From NCBI GenBank assembly GCA_029880105.1, contig JAOUPA010000087.1, forward strand, positions 1 to 8,183: DNA of 8,183 nucleotides, read 5' to 3'. The notes beneath the pieces are model-generated. The model worked only from the letters and a program-made list of their open reading frames with translations, did no database searches and was not told the origin of the DNA. Source of the DNA: Gammaproteobacteria bacterium. GTDB taxonomy: Bacteria; Pseudomonadota; Gammaproteobacteria; SZUA-229. Position 1 is the first letter of the stretch, and every line of letters starts with the position of its first letter. Of the stretch, positions 1-5,101 are shown piece by piece. Position numbers and translations under genes: made by a program.

Positions 1-210
1 ATCACTTCGAATCAGGCTACTCACCAGTACAAGATAGGTTGGCAGGGCCTGCCTGATTGTTTCAGGCTCATCATAAGAGAGAATTGTTGCTGATAAATCT
101 TCAGCGAATTCTTTTTTTGCAGAAGAAATTAGTGACCCGCATGAAACCAGTGCCAACAGTGACATAGCTGTCAATGCATATCGAAGCAGGCTAAAAACAA
201 CTCTGGACAT
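1..210 (-). CDS. TatT-like (TRAP transporter-associated) lipoprotein, N-terminal part only
   Basis: This is the first 70 codons of an open frame that runs off the left edge of the window. It starts at ATG (208-210), with a modest AAGG Shine-Dalgarno match at 221-224, ten bases upstream. The first 24 residues are a lipoprotein signal: a hydrophobic stretch ending in the lipobox LVSC, with Cys24 as the expected lipidated residue. A second Met at codon 16 would leave too short a signal, so the first ATG is preferred. The mature part contains ATILSYDEPETIRQALPTYL and then LVSSLIRSD. I recognise this as the start of the TatT family: TPR-like lipoproteins that partner with periplasmic TRAP substrate-binding proteins. 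It would therefore be anchored in the envelope, facing the periplasm. The function is inferred from a short N-terminal fragment. A generic helical-repeat lipoprotein is the alternative. Confidence 0.7.
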   Translation of the reverse strand, partial: MSRVVFSLLRYALTAMSLLALVSCGSLISSAKKEFAEDLSATILSYDEPETIRQALPTYLVLVSSLIRSD

Positions 211-280
211 CTGGGGCTTACCTTTTTGATTTTCTAGTAAAATTTTGTCTGTAGATGATAAGGTTTTTGGGACATATTAA

Positions 281-304
281 CCAGCAAGTTTACTCATAAG
301 CTGG
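281..304. repeat. short inverted repeat CCAGC/GCTGG upstream of the TatT-like gene
   Basis: CCAGC at 281-285 and GCTGG at 300-304 are perfect 5-base arms around 14 bases. The site lies about 70 bases upstream of the TatT-like start. It may be an operator or a weak hairpin, but arms this short can arise by chance. I found no convincing sigma-70 promoter in the 211-336 stretch. Confidence 0.25.
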
Positions 305-305
305 C

Positions 306-321
306 AAATCCAGGTGGATTT
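306..321. repeat. 16-base inverted repeat AAATCCA-GG-TGGATTT
   Basis: The 7-base arms are perfect and separated by two bases. The site lies between the terminator of the SPOR gene and the start of the TatT-like gene, about 95 bases upstream of that start. The near-continuous dyad suits a dimeric regulator's operator better than an RNA hairpin, because a two-base loop is too tight. A similar AATCCA/TGGATT dyad lies upstream of the SPOR gene at 1098-1121. Regulation is inferred only. Confidence 0.4.
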
Positions 322-336
322 TAATTAAATCTGGAC

Positions 337-370
337 AAAAAAAAGCCAGCCCTGTATGGACTGGCTTTTT
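337..370 (-). terminator. rho-independent terminator after the SPOR lipoprotein gene
   Basis: Read on the minus strand, GCCAGTCC (365-358) pairs with GGGCTGGC (352-345) around a 5-base ATACA loop, with one G-T pair. Eight T residues follow (344-337). The stem begins about 20 bases after the SPOR gene's stop codon. The other face also carries a short T run (366-370), so it could act weakly in both directions. It separates the SPOR gene from the TatT-like gene. Confidence 0.9.
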
Positions 371-385
371 CTGGTTATTTTCAAC

Positions 386-1066
386 TTATTGAACAGCCAT
401 ACTCTTCAGACCAGCCACAGAGCGCACCCATGGTCTGGAACCAGTGCTTGCTTCAATATCTTCAGCCGCCTGGCGTGCAGAACTACGATCAGCGTAAATA
501 CCAACCAGCACATGTATAGTCTCGCCACCATGATCGGTAGCCACTATCTGCATGGCACTCAAACCATGTGTTTCCTGGTAGCGTTTTACATTAGAGATTC
601 TACGTCCAGCAAACACCTGAACTGCATAGGCACCTGATGGGGCACTCATGATATCTGAGCCTGCTGATACAGGAACCACTTCTTCTATCATTTCCATTGG
701 TGCTTGTTGAGGTGCTGCTGCTTCTAGCTCCAGCCTTTCAAGGGTAGACATAGTTTCTACTGGAACAGGCTCTGGATTAAAATCAGCAACTGTTTCTAAT
801 TCTGGCTGCATTACATCCGCTTCTACCATTCCTGGTCTAGCCATCGCCTCTTCAGCCACAGGCATCTCTTCCATGGCATTAACCTCTACCGCTTGATCCA
901 GGCCCACTTCAACAAATTCTTCAGTAGGAGCATTAGCACGCTCTGCATCGCGCTTTGCCTTCCAGGGGGAATCACCGCCGCTATATGATGAAGATGTTGA
1001 ACAGGCTGATAGGCCGGCTACCAACAGAAAACTGATTATGATGCCCTGTATATTTCTAGTTTCCAC
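386..1066 (-). CDS. SPOR-domain lipoprotein
   Basis: A 226-residue envelope protein of the sporulation-related-repeat class. SPOR domains bind denuded (stem-peptide-free) septal peptidoglycan, so a role in the cell wall or division is likely. I do not recognise it as a named protein such as FtsN, DamX, DedD or RlpA. Residues 1-22 form a lipoprotein signal ending in LSAC, with Cys22 lipidated. Residues about 40-145 are a disordered-looking linker rich in Glu, Ala, Pro, Val and Met. The SPOR domain occupies about 146-220, opening with YAVQVFAG and continuing through RRISNVKRYQE and VLVGIYADRSSARQAAEDIE. The start codon is GTG, supported by GGAG at 1076-1079 with eight-base spacing; I see no better start nearby. 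It is flanked by terminators on both sides, which suggests a monocistronic unit downstream of pnp. Confidence is high for the domain and lipobox, low for any specific role. Confidence 0.88.
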   Translation of the reverse strand: METRNIQGIIISFLLVAGLSACSTSSSYSGGDSPWKAKRDAERANAPTEEFVEVGLDQAVEVNAMEEMPVAEEAMARPGMVEADVMQPELETVADFNPEPVPVETMSTLERLELEAAAPQQAPMEMIEEVVPVSAGSDIMSAPSGAYAVQVFAGRRISNVKRYQETHGLSAMQIVATDHGGETIHVLVGIYADRSSARQAAEDIEASTGSRPWVRSVAGLKSMAVQ

Positions 1067-1075
1067 GATTATGTC

Positions 1076-1079
1076 TCCA
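1076..1079 (-). promoter_or_regulatory. Shine-Dalgarno GGAG that supports the GTG start of the SPOR gene
   Basis: On the minus strand GGAG is followed by ACATAATC and then GTG (1066-1064). The eight-base spacing is near ideal, and no ATG competes in this frame nearby. The same GGAGACA string precedes the rpsO start. Confidence 0.75.
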
Positions 1080-1097
1080 GTACATTGTTACTTTTTC

Positions 1098-1121
1098 CAT
1101 GGATTGTAGTCCAAATCCATG
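1098..1121. repeat. perfect 8-base inverted repeat upstream of the SPOR gene
   Basis: CATGGATT (1098-1105) and AATCCATG (1114-1121) are perfect arms around an 8-base loop. Beyond one mismatch, three more A/T pairs extend the stem. It lies 32 bases upstream of the GTG start and downstream of the candidate promoter, so it would fall in the 5' leader if that promoter is used. It could be an RNA hairpin or an operator. No T run follows on the minus strand, so it is not a terminator. Confidence 0.5.
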
Positions 1122-1140
1122 AAAATTCAGTGAAATCTTA

Positions 1141-1168
1141 TTTATCATGATTATTTTTTTTATATCAA
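1141..1168 (-). promoter_or_regulatory. candidate sigma-70 promoter for the SPOR gene
   Basis: On the minus strand TTGATA (1168-1163; five of six matches to TTGACA) is followed after 16 bases by GATAAA (1146-1141; four of six matches to TATAAT), with a TG one base upstream of the hexamer's second base. It sits directly after the pnp terminator, where a promoter for the next unit is expected. The region is very A/T-rich, so chance matches are likely. Confidence 0.35.
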
Positions 1169-1169
1169 C

Positions 1170-1198
1170 AAAAAAGGAGCCTTCAGGCCCCTTTTTTT
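1170..1198 (-). terminator. rho-independent terminator after pnp
   Basis: On the minus strand GGGGCC (1191-1186), loop TGAA, then GGCTCC (1181-1176) form a six-pair stem with one G-T pair. It is flanked by seven A residues on the 5' side and six T residues (1175-1170) on the 3' side. It begins about 20 bases after the pnp stop and ends the nusA-to-pnp cluster. Confidence 0.9.
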
Positions 1199-1218
1199 GC
1201 ATCACCGATCGAGAGTAA

Positions 1219-3327
1219 TTATTCGTCAATCGATTTCATGCTCAGGCGAATACGTCCCTGACGATCGATTTCTAATACTTTAACCCTAACACTATCGCCT
1301 TCAGCCAGTTTGTCACTGACTTTCTCTACGCGGTCTTCACAGATTTGTGAAATATGAACCAGGCCATCTTTGCCAGGTAAAATTTCCACGAAAGCACCGA
1401 AATCCATAATCTTCTTTACGGTACCGTTGTAAACGCCACCGACTTCGGCATCAGAAGTGATCTGCTCAATACGCATTCTTGCCTCTTCAGCGGCAGCAAG
1501 GTCGTTTGAGGCAATTTTAACATTACCTTCGTCATCGATATCAATGGTAGCACCAGTCTCTTCCGTCAGTGATCGAATCATCGCACCACCCTTACCGATA
1601 ACATCACGAATCTTATCAGGGTTGATCTTGATGTTCAGGTAACGAGGCGCATACTGTGACATTTCCTTATTGGTTTCAGAAATAACTTTGGCCATTTCAC
1701 CCAGAATAAAGTTACGACCCTGCTTCGCCTGAGTCAGTGCCTTATCCATGATCTCACGGGTAATACCAGTAATCTTGATATCCATCTGCAATGCACAAAC
1801 ACCATCTGTCGTACCTGCTACCTTGAAGTCCATGTCGCCAAGGTGATCTTCATCGCCCAGAATATCTGACAGTACCGCAAAGTTGTCACCTTCTTTAATC
1901 AGGCCCATAGCGATACCCGCAACTGGCGCCTTGATAGGCACACCCGCATCCATCAACGACAGACTTGCACCACAAACCGATGCCATTGAACTTGAGCCAT
2001 TCGATTCTGTAATTTCAGATACAACGCGAATGGTATAGGGGAATTCTTCTTCTGAAGGCATTACACCAAGAACACCGCGTTTAGCCAGACGACCGTGACC
2101 GATCTCACGACGTTTTGGGCTACCTACCATGCCGGTTTCACCCACACAGTATGGAGGGAAGTTATAGTGCATCATGAAGTGTTCACGGTATGAACCATCC
2201 AGCGCATCAATAATCTGTGCATCACGTGCAGTACCCAATGTCGTAATTGCCAGCGCCTGAGTTTCACCACGTGTGAACAGTGCCGAACCATGGGTACGAG
2301 GTAAAACACCTGTACGTACAGTAATCGGACGAACATCGCTAGTAGTACGACCATCGATACGTTTTTCACCAGAAATAATACGTCCACGTACAATTTTCTT
2401 CTCTAACTTGCCAAAGGCTTCGGCAACATCTGCACCACTCCAGCCTTCTTCACCTTCAGCAGCAGCCAGTGCCTCAACAGCAGCATTACGTGCAGCCTTA
2501 ACTGCGTCCTGACGCTGCAATTTATCGGCGATCTGGTAGGCATCAGTAATTGCTGCAGTCGAAGTTTCAGCGACCTTGGCAACCAGTGCATCATCAGCTA
2601 CGGGTGCAGCCCAGTTCCAGTCAACCACGCCAACTTCAGCCTTAAATTCGTTGATAGCATTAATCACAGACTGCATCTGCTCATGGCCAAACATTACGGC
2701 ACCAAGCATAACTTCTTCTGTCAGCATTTTGGCTTCAGACTCAACCATCAATACCGCTTCATTGGTACCGGCGACCACCAGATCAAGATCAGATGTAGCC
2801 AGCGCAGCTTTTGAAGGGTTCAATAAATACTGACCATCTTTGTAACCCACACGTGCAGCACCCAGAGGGCCGGCAAAAGGCGCACCGGTAAGTGACATGG
2901 CAGCAGAGGCGCCAATGATAGCAGCGATTTCTGGATCTGCTTCGTCACATATAGACACAACAGTAGCGACTATCTGTGTGTCGTTAGTGAAACCCTTGGG
3001 GAATAATGGGCGAATAGGGCGGTCGATAAGACGGCAGGTTAATGTCTCTGCCTCTGTAGGACGACCTTCACGTCTAAAGAAACCACCGGGAATTTTACCA
3101 GCGGCGTAAGTACGCTCCTGGTAATTAACGGTCATTGGGAAAAAGTCCTTGGAAGGATCGGATTCCTTCATCACAACTGCTGTTACAAAGACGACTGTAT
3201 CAGCGATACGAACCATCACTGCTGATGTTGCCTGACGTGCAATTTCACCTGTTTCCAGGGTTACTGTTTGCTCACCGTATTTAAATTCTTTCTTGATAGG
3301 TGTTGGTATCACTTTTTTATTTCCCAA
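1219..3327 (-). CDS. pnp: polyribonucleotide nucleotidyltransferase (PNPase)
   Basis: PNPase degrades RNA processively from the 3' end using phosphate, releasing nucleoside diphosphates; in other bacteria it joins the RNase E degradosome. The domain order is complete: first RNase PH fold (about 15-150, with FFRREGRP at 83-90), helical linker (about 240-320), second RNase PH fold (about 325-545, with THGSALFTRGETQAL and the acidic site GDEDHLGDMD at 491-500), KH domain (VIGKGG at 576-581) and S1 domain (about 630-697). The protein ends just after S1, without the Ala/Pro/Glu-rich tail of the E. coli enzyme (711 residues). The outermost start is TTG (3327-3325), six bases after an in-frame TAA. 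A GTG five codons later (3312-3310) gives a 697-residue protein whose N-terminus better fits the family's usual length. Neither has a strong Shine-Dalgarno, so the start is unresolved. A terminator follows. Confidence 0.98.
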   Translation of the reverse strand: MGNKKVIPTPIKKEFKYGEQTVTLETGEIARQATSAVMVRIADTVVFVTAVVMKESDPSKDFFPMTVNYQERTYAAGKIPGGFFRREGRPTEAETLTCRLIDRPIRPLFPKGFTNDTQIVATVVSICDEADPEIAAIIGASAAMSLTGAPFAGPLGAARVGYKDGQYLLNPSKAALATSDLDLVVAGTNEAVLMVESEAKMLTEEVMLGAVMFGHEQMQSVINAINEFKAEVGVVDWNWAAPVADDALVAKVAETSTAAITDAYQIADKLQRQDAVKAARNAAVEALAAAEGEEGWSGADVAEAFGKLEKKIVRGRIISGEKRIDGRTTSDVRPITVRTGVLPRTHGSALFTRGETQALAITTLGTARDAQIIDALDGSYREHFMMHYNFPPYCVGETGMVGSPKRREIGHGRLAKRGVLGVMPSEEEFPYTIRVVSEITESNGSSSMASVCGASLSLMDAGVPIKAPVAGIAMGLIKEGDNFAVLSDILGDEDHLGDMDFKVAGTTDGVCALQMDIKITGITREIMDKALTQAKQGRNFILGEMAKVISETNKEMSQYAPRYLNIKINPDKIRDVIGKGGAMIRSLTEETGATIDIDDEGNVKIASNDLAAAEEARMRIEQITSDAEVGGVYNGTVKKIMDFGAFVEILPGKDGLVHISQICEDRVEKVSDKLAEGDSVRVKVLEIDRQGRIRLSMKSIDE

Positions 3328-3395
3328 TGCTTAAGGTTATGGTTCGACCGTTCAGCCTCACCGCTGCTATCAGATTCCGGTATTTCTGTCTGTTT

Positions 3396-3665
3396 TTATC
3401 GACGCAAGCCCAGGCTTGAAATCAGATCTGTATAACGCTGCTGATTTTTACGCTTGAGGTAATCCAGCAATTTACGACGCTGATTAACCATTTTTAACAG
3501 GCCACGACGTGAATGATGGTCGTGTGCGTGCACTTTAAAGTGCTCGGTCAACTGAACAATGCGCGTTGTTAATAACGCAACCTGAACCTCAGGTGAACCA
3601 GTATCGCCTTGATTTTGTTGAAATTTTCCAACAACCTCGGCTTTTTCTGCCGTTGATAATGCCAT
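3396..3665 (-). CDS. rpsO: 30S ribosomal protein S15
   Basis: S15 is a primary binding protein of 16S rRNA: it nucleates assembly of the central domain (platform) of the 30S subunit and contributes to a bridge with 50S. The protein is 89 residues, exactly the E. coli length. It carries the family signatures DTGSPEVQVALLT (21-33), DHHSRRGLLKMV (49-60), QRRKLLDYLKRK and the terminal SLGLRR. The ATG at 3665-3663 has a strong GGAG (3671-3674) five bases upstream. It lies 102 bases after truB and 68 bases before the outermost pnp start, the usual rpsO-pnp pairing. In E. coli S15 represses its own translation by binding its leader. A small hairpin just upstream of the ribosome binding site here (3680-3693) makes a similar control conceivable, but that is inference. 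Confidence 0.98.
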   Translation of the reverse strand: MALSTAEKAEVVGKFQQNQGDTGSPEVQVALLTTRIVQLTEHFKVHAHDHHSRRGLLKMVNQRRKLLDYLKRKNQQRYTDLISSLGLRR

Positions 3666-3679
3666 ATTGTCTCCAAAAA

Positions 3680-3693
3680 ACTGTACTTGCAGT
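3680..3693 (-). repeat. small hairpin in the rpsO leader
   Basis: ACTG (3693-3690 on the minus strand) and CAGT (3683-3680) form a 4-base stem with a 6-base loop. It ends five bases before the GGAG of rpsO and is followed by six T residues. It is too weak to call a terminator. Its position suits a translational control element such as an S15-binding site, but four base pairs can occur by chance. Confidence 0.25.
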
Positions 3694-3709
3694 CGCTAAA
3701 AGGTGGGGG

Positions 3710-3736
3710 ATTTTATCACTTATTAAGCCAGTGCAA
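3710..3736 (-). promoter_or_regulatory. rpsO: candidate promoter for rpsO
   Basis: On the minus strand TAAAAT (3715-3710) matches five of six -10 positions and is preceded by TGA, giving an extended -10 of the form TGnTAAAAT. The best -35 candidate is TTGCAC (3736-3731), with a short 15-base spacer, so activity would lean on the extended -10. It lies in the only sizeable gap upstream of rpsO, where E. coli also has an rpsO promoter. Confidence 0.45.
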
Positions 3737-3767
3737 AAGCACCGTGTTGCAATAGATTCCCGGTCAA

Positions 3768-4682
3768 TCAGGCCGAGGCCTGAATCATTCTTCTTGGTGC
3801 TACCCGGCCATCATCCTGAATTTCACCGACACCAATAAATTTTTGCTGATCATATATTCTGACCCAGCCCTCAGTAGGTGCATTAGGCACCAGAACAGCT
3901 TGCCCTTGCCCTATATAAAATGCCGCATCCGCGCCCAGGCGCACATCCGGCCAGTCCGCCACACCACTTTCAATGGGCAGCAAAATCTTATCCAGCGCAT
4001 CGTTGCCCTGCCTGGCCAACTCATACAGCTGCTCGGCGGTAATCATCTCACCCTGATAGGGTCCGACACTTAAACGCCTCAATTTCGTAATATGTGCGCC
4101 ACAGCCTAAAACTTCACCAATGTCTTCGGCCAGGGTACGTACATAGGTACCCTTGGAACACGAAACTTCAAGATCAAGCAGATCACCTTCGAAAGAATGC
4201 AGCACAATATCGTAGATGGTAATAGTACGCGCCTTGCGTTCTACCTCGATACCTTCTCTGGCCAGTTTGTACAGACGCTGGCCATTGTGCTTTAACGCAG
4301 AGTACATCGGTGGCACCTGGATAATGTCACCAATAAAATCGGGCAGCACATATTCGATATCGGCCTGTTTAATCGCCGAAGCATCCCGGGACTCCAGAAC
4401 CTCACCTTCAGCATCGCCGGTAGTAGTGGTTATACCCAACTGGCAGGTAAAACGATAACGTTTGTCGGCATCAAGCAGAAAGGCCGAAATCTTGGTCGCC
4501 TCACCAAAGCAGATGGGCAACATACCGGTCGCTAGTGGATCAAGACTCCCGGTGTGACCAGCCTTGGTAGCAGAGTAAATATTTTTAACCTGCTGCAACG
4601 CCTTGTTCGAGCTAATGCCCAATGGTTTATCCAGCAACAGTACGCCGTTTACCGGACGCCCTTTGCGATTACGCCTAGCCAT
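3768..4682 (-). CDS. truB: tRNA pseudouridine(55) synthase
   Basis: TruB converts uridine 55 in the T-loop of most tRNAs to pseudouridine and also acts as a tRNA folding chaperone. The 304-residue protein (E. coli TruB is 314) carries the whole catalytic domain: LLLDKPLGISSN near the N-terminus, then AGHTGSLDPLATG with His43 and the catalytic Asp48. Tyr76 follows in KRYRF, then QVPPMYSALKHNGQRLYKLA (122-141) and SKGTYVRTLAEDIG (176-189), in which Arg182 is the expected active-site arginine. A PUA-like C-terminal domain covers about 245-300. The ATG at 4682-4680 is 17 bases after the rbfA stop; an AAGG lies 11 bases before it. It is co-transcribed with rbfA and infB by spacing. Confidence 0.98.
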   Translation of the reverse strand: MARRNRKGRPVNGVLLLDKPLGISSNKALQQVKNIYSATKAGHTGSLDPLATGMLPICFGEATKISAFLLDADKRYRFTCQLGITTTTGDAEGEVLESRDASAIKQADIEYVLPDFIGDIIQVPPMYSALKHNGQRLYKLAREGIEVERKARTITIYDIVLHSFEGDLLDLEVSCSKGTYVRTLAEDIGEVLGCGAHITKLRRLSVGPYQGEMITAEQLYELARQGNDALDKILLPIESGVADWPDVRLGADAAFYIGQGQAVLVPNAPTEGWVRIYDQQKFIGVGEIQDDGRVAPRRMIQASA

Positions 4683-4699
4683 GATTCATTAAGCCTTAT

Positions 4700-5089
4700 T
4701 TATTCTTCGCTACCGTTTTCTGCATCGGCCGATTTTGCTTCATCTTCGCCAATAGCCCTGCGGATCAGGTCTTCCATAGCTGCGCCACGAGCAACGCTGT
4801 CATCGATAATAAACTTCAACACTGGAACGATACGTGTACGCATAACGGCAGCAAGCTGACTACGCAGAAAACCTGCAGCACGATTCAGTGTCTCCAGGGT
4901 TTCCTGCCGCTTATCTTCTTCGATCACCGAACAGTAAATCACCGCATTGCTGAGATCACGGCTCAACTTCACCTCGGTGAATGAAACAAAACCCATACGG
5001 GGATCCTTTAATTCATCACGAACGATATCAGCCAGATCACGACGAATCTGCTCCGCCATGCGTTGGCTACGGGAAAATTCTCTTGGCAT
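4700..5089 (-). CDS. rbfA: 30S ribosome-binding factor A
   Basis: RbfA binds the immature 30S subunit near the 5' end of 16S rRNA and helps late maturation; in E. coli it is also needed in the cold. The 129-residue protein (E. coli has 133) is a single type II KH-like domain. The signature stretches are RMAEQIRRDLADIV (10-23), DPRMGFVSFTEVKLSRDLSNA (29-49) and NRAAGFLRSQLA (69-80), which contains the Ala-x-Gly kink that replaces the usual KH GxxG loop. The last 15 residues are acidic and probably disordered. The ATG is 12 bases after the infB stop with only a weak upstream AAGA, so translation may be coupled to infB. Confidence 0.97.
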   Translation of the reverse strand: MPREFSRSQRMAEQIRRDLADIVRDELKDPRMGFVSFTEVKLSRDLSNAVIYCSVIEEDKRQETLETLNRAAGFLRSQLAAVMRTRIVPVLKFIIDDSVARGAAMEDLIRRAIGEDEAKSADAENGSEE

Positions 5090-5101
5090 TCAAATACGAT
5101 C

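Noticed and set aside
356..637. Plus-strand 93-residue frame opposite the SPOR gene
   Set aside because: It begins inside the terminator stem and overlaps a well-supported lipoprotein gene; the translation shows no recognisable domain.
2172..2594. Minus-strand frames of 73 and 63 residues inside pnp
   Set aside because: They are out-of-frame shadows of the PNPase coding sequence, which is intact in its own frame.
3341..3349. GGTTCGACC resembling a tRNA T-arm
   Set aside because: No acceptor, anticodon or D-arm can be built around it, and it lies in the short rpsO-pnp gap.
3737..3752. GTGC-TTTT-GCAC hairpin near the end of truB as a terminator
   Set aside because: The stem is only four or five pairs and no T run follows on the minus strand, so read-through into rpsO is expected.
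3566..3838. Plus-strand 90-residue frame across the rpsO start and the truB-rpsO gap
   Set aside because: It overlaps conserved codons of rpsO and truB on the other strand and has no recognisable domain or ribosome binding site.
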